A DNA stretch of 64,000 bases from Stomorhina lunata (GCA_933228675.1 OW121741.1:80018040-80082039); one strand, 5' to 3'. Shown: positions 10,633 to 25,330, numbered from the stretch's first letter. Notes: a model not told the origin generated them from the sequence alone. A program made the numbers and translations.

Positions 10633-13600
10633 GCTAGAATTGCACTAGAACTAAACCTAGAACTGAACTAGAGCTGAACCAAACTTAGAACTAAAACTAG
10701 AACTAAACCTAGAACTGAACCTAGAACTGAACCTAGAACTGAATCTAGAACTGAATCTAGAACTGAATCTAGAACTGAACCTAGAGCTGAAATTAGAACT
10801 GAACCTAGAACTGAACCTAGAACTGAACCTAGAACTGAACCTAGAACTTAACCTAGAACTTAACCTAGAACTTAACCTAGAACTCAACCTAGAACTGAAC
10901 CTAAAACTGAACCTAGAACTGAACCTAGAACTGAACCAAGAGCTGAACCTAGAACTGAACCTAGAACTGAACCCAGAACTAAACCTAGAACTGAATCTAG
11001 AACTGAACTAGAACTGAACTAGAACTGAACTAGAACTGAACTAGAACTGAACTAGAACTGAACTAGAACTGAACTAGAACTGAACTAGAACTGAACTAGA
11101 ACTGAACTAGAACTGAACTAGAACTGAACTAGAACTGAACTAGAGCCGAACTAGAACTGAACTAGAACTGAACTAGAACTGAACTAGAACTGAACTAGAA
11201 CTGAACTAGAACTGAACTAGAACTGAACTAGAACTGAACTAGAACTGAACTAGAACTGAACTAGAACTGAACTAGAACTGAACTAGAACTGAACTAGAAC
11301 TGAACTAGAACTGAACTAGAACTGAACTAGAACTGAACTAGAACTGAACTAGAACTGAACTAGAACTGAACTAGAACTGAACTAGAACTGAACTAGAACT
11401 GAACTAGAACTGAACTAGAACTGAACTAGAACTGAACTAGAACTGAACTAGAACTGAACCTAGAACTGAACCTAGAACTGAACCTAGAACTGAACTAGAA
11501 CTGAACTAGAAGTGAACTAGAACTGAACTAGAACTGAACTAGAACTGAACTAGAACTGAACTAGAACTGAACTAGAACTGAACTAGAACTGAACTAGAAC
11601 TGAACTAGAACTGAACTAGAACTGAACTAGAACTGAACTAGAACTGAACTAGAACTGAACAAGAACTGAACTAGAACTGAACTAGAACTGAACTAGAACT
11701 GAACTAGAACTGAACTAGAACCGAACTAGAACTGAACTAGAACTGAACTAGAACTGAACTAGAACTGAACTAGAACTGAACTAGAACTGAACTAGAACTG
11801 AACTAGAACTGAACTAGAACTGAACTAGAACTGAACTAGAACTGAACTAGAACTGAACTAGAACTGAACTAGAACTGAACTAGAACTGAACTAGAACTGA
11901 ACTAGAACTGAACTAGAACTGAACTAGAACTGAACTAGAACTGAACTAGAACTGAACTAGAACTGAACTAGAACTGAACTAGAACTGAACTAGAACTGAA
12001 CTAGAACTGAACTAGAACTGAACTAGAACTGAACTAGAACTGAACTAGAACTGAACTAGAACTGAACTAGAACTGAACTAGAACTGAACTAGAACTGAAC
12101 TAGAACTGAACTAGAACTGAACTAGAACTGAACTAGAACTGAACTAGAACTGAACTAGAACTGAACTAGAACTGAACTAGAACTGAACTAGAACTGAACT
12201 AGAACTGAACTAGAACTGAACTAGAACTGAACTAGAAGTGAACTAGAACTGAACTAGAACTGAACTAGAACTGAACTAGAACTGAACTAGAACTGAACCT
12301 AGAACTGAACCTAGAACTGAACCTAGAACTGAACCTAGAACTGAACCTAGAACTGAACCTAGAACTGAACCTAGAACTCAACCTAGAACTGAACCTAGAA
12401 CTGAACTAGAACTGAACTAGAACTGAACTAGAACTGAACTAGAACTGAACTAGAGCTGAACTAGAGCTGAACTAGAACTGAACTAGAACTGAACTAGAAC
12501 TGAACTAGAACTGAACTAGAACTGAACTAGAACTGAACTAGAACTGAACTAGAACTGAACTAGAACTGAACTAGAACTGAACTAGAACTGAACTAGAACT
12601 GAACTAGAACTGAACTAGAACTGAACCTAGAACTGAACCTAGAACCGAACCTAGAACTGAACCTAGAACTCAACCTAGAACTGAACCTAGAACTGAACTA
12701 GAACTGAACTAGAACTGAACTAGAACTGAACTAGAACTGAACTAGAACTGAACTAGAACTGAACTAGAACTGAACTAGAACTGAACTAGAACTGAACTAG
12801 AACTGAACTAGAACTGAACTAGAACTGAACTAGAACTGAACTAGAACTGAACTAGAACTCAACTAGAACTGAACTAGAACTGAACTAGAACTGAACTAGA
12901 ACTGAACTAGAACTGAACTATAACTAAACCTAGAACTGAACCTAGAACTGAACCTAGAACTGAACCTAGAACTGAACCTAGAACTGAACCTAGAACTGAA
13001 CCTAGAACTCAACCTAGAACTGAACCTAGAACTGAACTAGAACTGAACTAGAACTGAACTAGAACTGAACTAGAACTGAACTAGAACTGAACTAGAACTG
13101 AACTAGAACTGAACTAGAACTGAACTAGAACTGAACTAGAACTGAACTAGAACTGAACTAGAACTGAACTAGAACTGAACTAGAACTGAACTAGAACTGA
13201 ACTAGAACTGAACTAGAACTGAACTAGAACTGAACTAGAACTGAACTAGAACTGAACTAGAACTGAACTAGAACTGAACTAGAACTGAACTAGAACTGAA
13301 CTAGAACTGAACTAGAACTGAACTAGAACTGAACTAGAACTGAACTAGAACTGAACTAGAACTGAACTAGAACTGAACTAGAACTGAACTAGAACTAAAA
13401 CTGAACTAGAACTGAACTAGAGCTGAACTAGAACTGAACTAGAACTGAACCTAGAACTGAACCTAGAACTGAACCTAGAACTGAACCTAGAACTGAACCT
13501 AGAACTGAACCTAGAACTGAACCTAGAACTGAACCTAGAACTGAACCTAGAACTGAACCTAGAACTGAACCTAGAACTGAACCTAGAACTGAACCTAGAA

Positions 13601-16600
13601 CTGAACCTAGAACTGAACTAGAACTGAACTAGAATTGAACTAGAACTGATTTAGAACTGAACTAGAACTGAACTAGAACTGAACTAGAACTGAACTAGAA
13701 CTGAACTAGAACTGAACTAGAACTGAACTAGAACTGAACTAGAACTGAACTAGAACTGAACTAGAACTGAACTAGAACTGAACTAGAACTGAACTAGAAC
13801 TGAACTAGAACTGAACTAGAACTGAACTAGAACTGAACTAGAACTGAACTAAAACTGAACTAGAACTGAACTAGAACTGAACTAGAACTGAACTAGAACT
13901 GAACTAGAACTGAACTAGAACTGAACTAGAACTGAACTAGAACTGAACTAGAACTGAACTAGAACTGAACTAGAACTGAACTAGAACTGAACTAGAACTG
14001 AACTAGAACTGAACTAGAACTGAACTAGAACTGAACTAGAACTGAACTAGAACTGAACTAGAACTGAACTAGAACTGAACTAGAACTGAACTAGAACTGA
14101 ACTAGAACTGAACTAGAACTGAACTAGAACTGAACTAGAACTGAACTAGAACTGAACTAGAACTGAACTAGAACTGAACTAGAACTGAACTAGAACTGAA
14201 CTAGAACTGAACTAGAACTGAACTAGAACTGAACTAGAACTGAACTAGAACTGAACTAGAACTGAACTAGAACTGAACTAGAACTGAACTAGAACTGAAC
14301 TAGAACTGAACTAGAACTGAACTAGAACTGAACTAGAACTGAACTAGAACTGAACTAGAACTGAACTAGAACTGAACTAGAACTGAACTAGAACTGAACT
14401 AGAACTGAACTAGAACTGAACTAGAACTGAACTAGAACTGAACTAGAACTGAACTAGAACTGAACTAGAACTGAACTAGAACTGAACTAGAACTGAACTA
14501 GAACTGAACTAGAACTGAACTAGAACTGAACTAGAACTGAACTAGAACTGAACTAGAACTGAACTAGAACTGAACTAGAACTGAACTAGAACTGAACTAG
14601 AACTGAACTAGAACTGAACTAGAACTGAACTAGAACTGAACTAGAACTGAACTAGAACTGAACTAGAACTGAACTAGAACTGAACTAGAACTGAACTAGA
14701 ACTGAACTAGAACTGAACTAGAACTGAACTAGAACTGAACTAGAACTGAACTAGAACTGAACTAGAACTGAACTAGAACTGAACTAGAACTGAACTAGAA
14801 CTGAACTAGAACTGAACTAGAACTGAACTAGAACTGAACTAGAACTGAACTAGAACTGAACTAGAACTGAACTAGAACTGAACTAGAACTGAACTAGAAC
14901 TGAACTAGAACTGAACTAGAACTGAACTAGAACTGAACTAGAACTGAACCTAGAACTGAACCTAGAACTGAACCTAGAACAGAACCTAGAACTGAACCTA
15001 GAACTGAACCTAGAACTGAACCTAGAACTGAACCTAGAACTGAACCTAGAACTCAACCTAGAACTGAACCTAGAACTGAACTAGAACTGAACTAGAACTG
15101 AACTAGAACTGAACTAGAACTGAACTAGAACTGAACTAGAACTGAACTAGAACTGAACTAGAACTGAACTAGAACTGAACTAGAACTGAACTAGAACTGA
15201 ACTGAACTAGAACTGAACTAGAACTGAACTAGAGCTGAACTAGAACTGAACTAGAACTGAACCTAGAACTGAACTAGAACTGAACTAGAACTGAACTAGA
15301 ACTGAACTAGAACTGAACTAGAACTGAACTAGAACTGAACTAGAACTGAACTAGAACTGAACTAGAACTGAACTAGAACTGAACTAGAACTGAACTAGAA
15401 CTGAACTAGAACTGAACTAGAACTGAACTAGAACTGAACTAGAACTGAACTAGAACTGAACTAGAACTGAACTAGAACTGAACTAGAACTGAACTAGAAC
15501 TGAACTAGAACTGAACTAGAACTGAACTAGAACTGAACTAGAACTGAACTAGAACTGAACTAGAACTGAACTAGAACTGAACTAGAACTGAACTAGAACT
15601 GAACTAGAACTGAACTAGAACTGAACTAGAACTGAACTAGAACTGAACTAGAACTGAACTAGAACTGAACTAGAACTGAACTAGAACTGAACTAGAACTG
15701 AACTAGAACTGAACTAGAACTGAACTAGAACTGAACTAGAACTGAACTAGAACTGAACTAGAACTGAACTAGAACTGAACTAGAACTGAACTAGAACTGA
15801 ACTAGAACTGAACTAGAACTGAACTAGAACTGAACTAGAACTGAACTAGAACTGAACTAGAACTGAACTAGAACTGAACTAGAACTGAACCTAGAACTGA
15901 ACCTAGAACTGAACCTAGAACTGAACCTAGAACTGAACCTAGAACTCAACCTAGAACTCAACCTAGAACTGAACCTAGAACTGAACCTAGAACTGAACTA
16001 GAACTGAACTAGAACTGAACTAGAACTGAACTAGAACTGAACTAGAACTGAACTAGAACTGAACTAGAACTGAACTAGAACTGAACTAGAACTGAACTAG
16101 AACTGAACTAGAACTGAACTAGAACTGAACTAGAACTGAACTAGAACTGAACTAGAACTGAAGTAGAACTGAACTAGAACTGAACTAGAACTGAACTAGA
16201 ACTGAACTAGAACTGAACTAGAACTGAACTAGAACTGAACTAGAACTGAACTAGAACTGAACTAGAACTAGAACTGAACTAGAGCTGAACTAGAGCTGAA
16301 CTAGAACTGAACCTAGAACTGAACCTAGAACTGAACCTAGAACTGAACCTAGAACTGAACCTAGAACTCAACCTAGAACTCAACCTAGAACTGAACCTAG
16401 AACTGAACTAGAACTGAACTAGAACTGAACTAGAACTGAACTAGAACTGAACTAGAACTGAACTAGAACTGAACTAGAACTGAACTAGAACTGAACTAGA
16501 ACTGAACTAGAACTGAACTAGAACTGAACTAGAACTGAACTAGAACTGAACTAGAACTGAACTAGAACTGAACTAGAACTGAACTAGAACTGAACTAGAA

Positions 16601-17715
16601 CTGAACTAGAACTGAACTAGAACTGAACTAGAACTGAACTAGAACTGAACCTAGAACTGAACCTAGAACTGAACCTAGAACTGAACCTAGAACTGAACCT
16701 AGAACTGAACCTAGAACTGAACCTAGAACTCAACCTAGAACTGAACCTAGAACTGAACTAGAACTGAACTAGAACTGAACTAGAACTGAACTAGAACTAG
16801 AACTGAACTAGAGCTGAACTAGAACTGAACCTAGAACTGAACCTAGAACTGAACCTAGAACTGAACCTAGAACTGAACCTAGAACTCAACCTAGAACTCA
16901 ACCTAGAACTGAACCTAGAACTGAACTAGAACTGAACTAGAACTGAACTAGAACTGAACTAGAACTGAACTAGAACTGAACTAGAACTGAACTAGAACTG
17001 AACTAGAACTGAACTAGAACTGAACTAGAACTGAACTAGAACTGAACTAGAACTGAACTAGAACTGAACTAGAACTGAACTAGAACTGAACTAGAACTGA
17101 ACTAGAACTGAACTAGAACTGAACTAGAACTGAACTAGAACTGAACTAGAACTGAACTAGAACTGAACTAGAACTGAACTAGAACTGAACTAGAACTGAA
17201 CTAGAACTGAACTAGAACTGAACTAGAACTGAACTAGAACTGAACTAGAACTGAACTAGAACTGAACTAGAACTGAACTAGAACTGAACTAGAACTGAAC
17301 TAGAACTGAACTAGAACTGAACTAGAACTGAACTAGAACTGAACTAGAACTGAACTAGAACTGAACTAGAACTGAACTAGAACTGAACTAGAACTGAACT
17401 AGAACTGAACTAGAGCTGAACTAGAGCTGAACTAGAACTGAACCTAGAACTGAACCTAGAACTGAACCTAGAACTGAACCTAGAACTGAACCTAGAACTC
17501 AACCTAGAACTCAACCTAGAACTGAACCTAGAACTGAACTAGAACTGAACTAGAACTGAACTAGAACTGAACTAGAACTGAACTAGAACTGAACTAGAAC
17601 TGAACTAGAACTGAACTAGAACTGAACTAGAACTGAACTAGAACTGAACTAGAACTGAACTAGAACTGAACTAGAACTGAACTAGAACTGAAGTAGAATT
17701 GAATCAGAACTGATC
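10633..17715. repeat. GAAC-rich satellite, mixed 11-bp and 12-bp units
   Basis: A 7.1-kb array, roughly 640 units. The main unit is 11 bp (TGAACTAGAAC). A 12-bp variant with an added C (TGAACCTAGAAC) fills the left edge (10640-10990) and recurs as short blocks near 11458, 12295, 12626, 12925, 13448, 14947, 15890, 16308, 16648, 16826 and 17443. Many of those blocks carry a CAACCTAGAAC variant near their end. The edges are more degenerate than the middle, as expected for an array homogenised by unequal crossover. Confidence 0.97.
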
Positions 17716-18663
17716 ATGTAATGACCTAATACCTCCTCTATTGCTTTAAACTTCAAAACTTTATAAAAATTGCATTTAAGTGTAAAATAAATGTGTAAAT
17801 TCTTACTTTTCAAATTAGTTTTACATTTTCCCAGAATTTAAAGACATTTTCATTTTGAGTTAATTTCCTGCAAAATGTAATTGCAATGATTGCAATAAGA
17901 AAATATTCATCTTAATTCTTATTTATGTTTAAAGTTGTTTGCGAAGCACAGTGGAACTTCCATCAATTAATATGAAATAAAATAATATGTTGGGTCTTCA
18001 TGGGGTTTCTTATCTATAATTGGGTTTTAAATAATTTTTGGGACATCAAACATTAAATTTAAAAGTTTTACTTTAGTGTATTGCACTAAGATCCCAATTT
18101 ATTGCAATTATTTTTTATTCTAATAAATAGTTGTTTGATAAAACCAAGAAAAAAATGTTAGTAAGGAAACCTGTTTTGAATTTCAAAAAGCAACAAATAT
18201 TTAAAATCTTCTTTAAATCTACGAGTTACTTATGACGCTATGACTAGAAATCGTGAATACAGTTATTACATAAATATAAAATTGTTTTTCTTAGTTATAC
18301 ATTTGTTTGACATTTTTTATATCTATGAGACCACTGTCCTTTTCGTGTTATTGGAGAGGAAAAAAAAGTGATAAAACCTCATTTGCGACAACATCCTCTG
18401 CCATTAACTTAAGTAGAAAATGTAGAAAATTGTACAAAATTTACAACTGAAATATTCTTAGTCTAATTGCTTTTAAATTAAATTGTAATATCATTAAGTA
18501 AAGATCAACTTACCTGCAATTATAATTCATTTTTTGAAAGGTTTTTTGAATCTAATTTTTTTTTTGTAGAAAAAAATAAAATTTATATAGAGACAATTGT
18601 TTAACGAAAATTGTACTCCTAAGTTCATGTTTTGATCTATGCCTTTGTCTTTATCTTATATTT
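17716..18663. other. AT-rich sequence with one copy of a small dispersed repeat
   Basis: No gene recognised. A segment at about 18040-18170 (TATTGCACTAAGATCCCAAT and flanks) recurs at about 19990-20110 and, more diverged, at 25600-25720, marking a short dispersed repeat of about 130 bp. Confidence 0.55.
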
Positions 18664-19310
18664 TTTGTTAGGAGTTCGCAATGCATCTACCGTATATAAA
18701 GTCTAGACTTTATAGATTGATATCTATCTAATTTCTTAGGTGCAATCTTTTTTTCTTTTTTGATTGTAGATATTAAAAGGGGATGTTATGTATATGAGAA
18801 ATATAACCAAATGTTGACCTATAAACTATGGCCCCAGCTGTCATAGTTTATACTCGTAATTTAAAAGCTTTTAACTGGCGCTTGTGCCATTTTAGTGGTT
18901 TCCGGAAGTGTTTTTTATATGAAAGCTATGGTCAAATATGGAACGATTCCTATAAACCTAAATATACAGACCAATAGTTGCATGAAACTTCTTTGCTCTA
19001 AATAAAGTCGTCAATTTATCAGCATTAATGTCGGCCGGGGTTATATGGGAGCTCTTACTAAATTTGAACCGATTTCGCCCATTTCACAGTACACAATTTT
19101 TTCAAGATATTGAAAATACTTTTGTGAAATGTTGTCCCTCATGTTTTTTTTAAGGTGCTATCGTGCTTTTATTTGACGGACACAAAACCCCTATCTTTTT
19201 GGTATTTTTGTGTTTTCGTAAGTTTTTATATGAGAGGTATGGCCAAATGGTGACCGATATAACAAAATTTTGCAATTGACATAAGATTTTCTTGTACTAA
19301 AATTAGTGCC
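18664..19310 (-). mobile_element. Family B element, partial copy 2
   Basis: Matches the interior of B1 from the TTAGGAGTTC / ATATAAAGTCTAGAC block through GATTGTAGATATTAAAAGGG to the ACATAAGATTTTCTTGTAC module. Both ends are missing, including the terminal hairpin. Several internal deletions. Non-coding. Confidence 0.7.
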
Positions 19311-19339
19311 GATTTTGAATATTTTGAATCCAAGTCATA

Positions 19340-20273
19340 TAAAAGTATGAGCCTTGTCAAGTCTTATATAACATTACTAAAATTAAACAAAAATAAGATT
19401 TATAATGCATTCATTCAAATTATGAGCAAAAAGTTACTTTTTTTTGCGAACTTCGAACACAAGGTACTGCGAAACGGTTTAAGATATCGACCTCAATATT
19501 TGAGTTTTATTGTCTTATTTATCTATTTTAACATACCGATAAAAGAAATTCAAATTTGTAATATTTGTTTAACAAAATTTTTAAAAAAATAAAAAATGAG
19601 TTTTGAAACCCACCTGAGAAAAATGATCCATTTTCGAATTTGAAAAAAAAACTTAGTAAGTATTTTTATATTTAAAAAAAATTAAACTATTGAGTACTTA
19701 CAAGTCTTCAAATGATAAATGTTATCTTACTTTTGCAGTTTTTGTCCAAAGCAATCTTTTTGGCGGCTATACTTAGGAGTGTTGTCAAGGACACGAATTT
19801 TAGGGGAGAAATCGGAATAACTCCATAACTGTTTTATGGATTTCATATTTTTATGACTTTAATAAAAGCTGCAATAGTTCACTTTTAGATTTTATTACTT
19901 TTTCTTTTAAAAATAAATCGTAAATGGACAAAGTAAAGCAAAAACTGAATTAATCTCAATTTTTTCAAAAAGGTTTATCAAAATTTTGGGATTAATTAAA
20001 AAGTTTAACTGTAGTGTATTGCACTAAGATCCCAATTTATTACAATTATTTATTATTGTAATAAATAGTTTTTTGATAAAACCCAAAAATGTTGGTGGGG
20101 AAACCTTTCCTCATACAAATGGGCTCAAGAACTTTGGGTCCGTTGCTCGGGCTCGTATCCTAAAAATAAATCGATAATATTTTGCACACTTCCGATTGAC
20201 ATAATTTGGCCACATAATTTCACTATTAGAAGTCGATCAGAGACAAAAGTCAAAAAACGACCCACCCTAATGT
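19340..20273 (-). mobile_element. Family D element, partial copy 2
   Basis: Matches one arm and the centre of the foldback element at 8602: AATATTTGTTTAACAAAATT, then a GAGTGTTGTCAAGGACACGAA block near 19777, and a CCACCCTAATGT terminus at about 20263-20273. It is interrupted near 19985-20110 by the small dispersed repeat. No coding capacity. Confidence 0.6.
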
Positions 20274-20739
20274 ACATACATATACTTAGTATCTGAGAAA
20301 ATTTGACTCTAAAATTTAGAATTTTTAAGTTATTCTTAATAAAATCAATACTAGTCGATAGATTGCTATAATAAAAGGGTTATATTATTTGGAATACTCA
20401 ATGTTTGACTAATGTCGAGTAAAAAAAATTTTGGGTCATCAGAGACATGGGGACCAAATGTTAGGGGTTACAAAAAATATTTTTAATAAAACAATATAAC
20501 CATTCTTAAAAATAACTATTTTTATTAATTTTCATCGAAATTCGCCACTAAATTTATAATATTTCGTATTTTTACTACTAAATATCAACATTTTGACCTT
20601 TGACCCCGATGAAAAAAGGCTTTAACTCACCCAGTATCAAAGAAAATTCTAGTGAACATTCCTCAATGACTAGGCAATAAAACTCAGTATTAGTGTTATC
20701 AAAAGAAGACTTAAATAAAATTTAAGCATCTACTTAAAT
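20274..20739. other. AT-rich sequence between two family D copies
   Basis: No open frame or recognised repeat terminus. It could be a diverged part of the next D element. Confidence 0.35.
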
Positions 20740-21456
20740 AATGTCCAAAAATTTACTTTTTCGCGAAATTTTACGATTTCAAGTCGCAGGTACGGCCAAA
20801 CCATATGAGATATCTAACTGAACTGTTTTGAATTTTATTACCACATCTGTCTATTTTAATATGTCGATCAAAAATTTTTAAATTTTGAATATTTTTTTAA
20901 CAAAATTTTCTAAAACTTAAAAAGTGAGTTTAGAAACGGTCCTCAACAGAAAGTACCATTCTCCAGTGTAAAACTAACTATGCAAATTTGATTGTATTTT
21001 AAAAAATGTTAACTATTTAGTACTTATAAGACTTTAGATAATAAGGAATGTCTTAGTTTGTAATTTCTGAACTCTAAAGTTAATCTTTTTGCTGCATATC
21101 TTAGGCGCGTTGAAAACGACACGAATTTTCTGGGGCTAATTGCAATAACTAAAAAACTACTACATGGATTTTTAGTTTTTATAACTCTAATAAAAGCTGA
21201 TTTAGTTGTCTTCTATATTCAATTTTTGGTTATGCCAAAAACATATCTTTATTGGTTGAACTTTACCAAAAACCGAAAAAACTCCCATTTTTCCCCATAC
21301 AAAGGGGTCCTAGAAATAAATGTCCTATGCGCCACCTCAGGACATTAACCTAGGAAGACAAAATGTTTTTTTCTGAGCAACTTAGGATGTAGAGCATCGA
21401 TTTTTAACCCAGGCCTATCGAATTTCAATAAAACTTGTTTTTCGCTCCACCCTAAT
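20740..21456 (-). mobile_element. Family D element, partial copy 3
   Basis: Colinear with the reverse of D1: TTTTTCGCGAAATTTTACG, TCGCAGGTACGGCCAAACC, then CTTAGGCGCGTTGAAAACGA near 21101 and a CCACCCTAAT terminus at 21447-21456. It is about as diverged from D1 as copy 2 is. Confidence 0.6.
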
Positions 21457-22063
21457 TGGCAGCCCATTTTACCAGGAGCCGAAGACTTTTTGTAATGTTT
21501 GTTAATGAAACTCGTGAAAATGAGTATCAAAAGCATTCAATTGAGATTAGCATGTTAACAAAATGAGCACATCAGCATTTTTTTTATATCTTTCTAATTC
21601 TTCTTTAAACATTAATAAAAAAACATAAGAAAAAATCGGGTCAGAATGTGACTTTAAGTCGAGTGTTTAAAAATCACAAAAATACATAGTCAACCACCTT
21701 TTCACTATAACACATACAAATATTATGTTTTCTTCTGGCCATTAATTGAACTTCTTATAAGACATTAAGACACTCCCTTGCAATTTGCAACATTGCCCTG
21801 ATAACAAATTTTTATGTTAAATACATTTCAGTTTAAAACACTTACACTTCTGTGCTTTTGCATTAAAATGGAGCCGAGTAGATAAAAGGACGACCAATGT
21901 CCACTTCTGTTTTTCCCATAAAAGTTAATGCATGTGTCACGACATCTCATTTTCCAACACTAGTGGCACTTTAAAAATATTTACCCTTCAGCTACAGGAG
22001 ATATGAATTGCAGGCGTAACATAATGTTACCCAATGTCTACATTAGATTTGCAATAAGCAGTT
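21457..22063. other. Non-repetitive sequence, no gene seen
   Basis: About 600 bp of ordinary AT-rich DNA preceding the second palindrome satellite. Confidence 0.5.
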
Positions 22064-24659
22064 AATAAGTATTTTTTCTATAGAAAAAATAAGTTTTTCT
22101 ATAGAAAAAATAAGTTTTTCTATAGAAAAAATAAGTTTTTCTATAGAAAAAATAAGTTTTTCTATAGAAAAAATAAGTTTTTCTATAGAAAAAATAAGTT
22201 TTTCTATAGAAAAAATAAGTTTTTCTATAGAAAAAATAAGTTTTTCTATAGAAAAAATAAGTTTTTCTATAGAAAAAATAAGTTTTTCTATAGAAAAAAT
22301 AAGTTTTTCTATAGAAAAAATAAGTTTTTCTATAGAAAAAATAAGTTTTTCTATAGAAAAAATAAGTTTTTCTATAGAAAAAATAAGTTTTTCTATAGAA
22401 AAAATAAGTTTTTCTATAGAAAAAATAAGTTTTTCTATAGAAAAAATAAGTTTTTCTATAGAAAAAATAAGTTTTTCTATAGAAAAAATAAGTTTTTCTA
22501 TAGAAAAAATAAGTTTTTCTATAGAAAAAATAAGTTTTTCTATAGAAAAAATAAGTTTTTCTATAGAAAAAATAAGTTTTTCTATAGAAAAAATAAGTTT
22601 TTCTATAGAAAAAATAAGTTTTTCTATAGAAAAAATAAGTTTTTCTATAGAAAAAATAAGTTTTTCTATAGAAAAAATAAGTTTTTCTATAGAAAAAATA
22701 AGTTTTTCTATAGAAAAAATAAGTTTTTCTATAGAAAAAATAAGTTTTTCTATAGAAAAAATAAGTTTTTCTATAGAAAAAATAAGTTTTTCTATAGAAA
22801 AAATAAGTTTTTCTATAGAAAAAATAAGTTTTTCTATAGAAAAAATAAGTTTTTCTATAGAAAAAATAAGTTTTTCTATAGAAAAAATAAGTTTTTCTAT
22901 GGAAAAAATAAGTTTTTCTATAGAAAAAATAAGTTTTTCTATAGAAAAAATAAGTTTTTCTATAGAAAAAATAAGTTTTTCTATAGAAAAAATAAGTTTT
23001 TCTATAGAAAAAATAAGTTTTTCTATAGAAAAAATAAGTTTTTCTATAGAAAAAATAAGTTTTTCTATAGAAAAAATAAGTTTTTCTGTAGAAAAAATAA
23101 GTTTTTCTATAGAAAAAATAAGTTTTTCTATAGAAAAAATAAGTTTTTCTATAGAAAAAATAAGTTTTTCTATAGAAAAAATAAGTTTTTCTATAGAAAA
23201 AATAAGTTTTTCTATAGAAAAAATAAGTTTTTCTATAGAAAAAATAAGTTTTTCTATAGAAAAAATAAGTTTTTCTATAGAAAAAATAAGTTTTTCTATA
23301 GCAAAAATAAGTTTTTCTACAGAAAAAATAAGTTTTTCTATAGAAAAAATAAGTTTTTCTATAGAAAAAATAAGTTTTTCTATAGAAAAAATAAGTTTTT
23401 CTATAGAAAAAATAAGTTTTTCTATAGAAAAAAAAGTTTTTCTATAGAAAAAATAAGTTTTTCTATAGAAAAATAAGTTTTTCTATAGAAAAAATAAGTT
23501 TTTCTATAGAAAAAATAAGTTTTTCTATAGAAAAAATAAGTTTTTCTATAGAAAAAATAAGTTTTTCTATAGAAAAAATAAGTTTTTCTATAGAAAAAAT
23601 AAGTTTTTCTATAGAAAAATTAAGTTTTTCTATAGAAAAAATAAGTTTTTCTATAGAAAAAATAAGTTCTTCTATAGAAAAAATAAGTTTTTCTATAGAA
23701 AAAATAAGTTTTTCTATAGAAAAAATAAGTTTTTCTATAGAAAAAATAAGTTTTTCTATAGAAAAAATAAGTTTTTCTATAGAAAAAATAAGATTTTCTA
23801 TAGAAAAAATAAGTTTTTATATAGAAAAAATAAGTTTTTCTATAGAAAAAATAAGTTTTTCTATAGAAAAAATATGTTTTTCTATAGAAAAAATATATTT
23901 TTCTATAGAAAAAATATGTTTTTCTATAGAAAAAATATATTTTTCTATAGAAAAAATATGTTTTTCTATAGAAAAAATAAGTTTTTCTATAGAAAAATAA
24001 GTTTTTCTATAGAAAAAATATGTTTTTCTATAGAAAAAATATGTTTTTCTATAGAAAAATATGTTTTTCTATAGAAAAAATATGTTTTTCTATAGAAAAA
24101 ATAAGTTTTTCTATAGAAAAAATATGTTTTTCTATAGAAAAAATATGTTTTTCTATAGAAAAAATATGTTTTTCTATAGAAAAAATATGTTTTTCTATAG
24201 AAAAAATATGTTTTTCTATAGAAAAAATATGTTTTTCTATAGAAAAAATATGTTTTTCTATAGAAAAAATATGTTTTTCTATAGAAAAAATATGTTTTTC
24301 TATAGAAAAAATATGTTTTTCTATAGAAAAAATATGTTTTTCTATAGAAAAAATATGTTTTTCTATAGAAAAAATATGTTTTTCTATAGAAAAAATATGT
24401 TTTTCTATAGAAAAAATATGTTTTTCTATAGAAAAAATATGTTTTTCTATAAAAAAAATATGTTTTTCTATAGAAAAAAAATTGTTTTTCTATAGAAAAA
24501 ATATGTTTTTCTATAGAAAAAATATGTTTTTCTATAGAAAAAATATGTTTTTTTATAGAAAAAATAAGTTTTTCTATAGAAAAAATATGTTTTTCTATAG
24601 AAAAAATATGTTTTTCTATAGAAAAACATATTTTTTCTACAGAAAAACTATGTTTTTCT
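22064..24659. repeat. Palindrome satellite array 2, 21-bp unit
   Basis: About 123 units of 21 bp: the 16-bp palindrome TTTTTCTATAGAAAAA plus a 5-bp linker. The linker is ATAAG from 22064 to about 23870 and ATATG from there to about 24560, with a short mixed zone at the switch and a decayed right edge. Because 21 is divisible by three, both strands show long open frames of repeating heptapeptides (for example ISFSIEK); these are not proteins. Confidence 0.97.
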
Positions 24660-25330
24660 ACCCCTATATGCAAGAACGATATAAAAGGGTAGTAGCTTTG
24701 ATGGTTAAAGCGTCAATAATATTAATATGCGATGTCTGTGAAAATAGCAGGTGTAGATTGCCTGTTAAGTAAATGTCAGAATGGTCAATTTTTAATGCTT
24801 CCTTCTTGGATGTTGTGCTGTTCCCTTCGTGGCTACTGCATACATTGTACATTTTTCTTTTACAAGAGGACTCAACAATAAACAGTTTTAATGTCTTCCT
24901 TTAAGTTTAATGTTGGGGTTCCTTAAAGGAACAACAAAAGTCATTTGCAAAGGGTGTCTGACAATTGGCCTTCTCGCTTACTTAAGTATACGAGTATTTT
25001 CCCAAATGATGGAGTTAATGATGGTGATGAGCTTTTATCGTTAGTTTTCTTTATGCACTTTCTTCTTTTATTGCTCTCCAAGTGTAATTTCCAAGTATTT
25101 CATCATTTTGGTGCGTCTTTATGTTTTAATGCGTTTGTCGCTATAAATTCCTGTGACCTTATGGGGAGATGTCGTCTTATAGTTTCTTTTTTAACATTAC
25201 GAAATGATAAAGTTTTATGAATGGATAATGTTAATGCTCATCACTTCTCGCCGCTTAATCTTTTGCCAAATGGTACGTGTATAAAAATATTTATAATAAT
25301 TTAAAATTTTGTTTTCCACGCTTTATACAT
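24660..25330. other. Non-repetitive sequence, no gene seen
   Basis: About 670 bp with somewhat higher G+C than the satellites. Short open frames exist on both strands, but none has recognisable similarity or clean splice borders. Confidence 0.45.

Noticed and set aside
10657..10887. SSRF-repeat open frame
   Set aside because: It reflects the 12-bp version of the GAAC satellite, and it is destroyed as soon as the unit becomes 11 bp.
10633..17715. AGAACT units as steroid-receptor half sites
   Set aside because: The resemblance is to the AGAACA half site only, without proper inverted pairing or spacing. A satellite explanation suffices.
22899..24772. Long open frames of repeating heptapeptides (ISFSIEK, MFFYRKN types) on both strands
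   Set aside because: They follow from a 21-bp palindromic unit divisible by three that lacks stops in one frame. The array has no promoter, varied composition or splice context.
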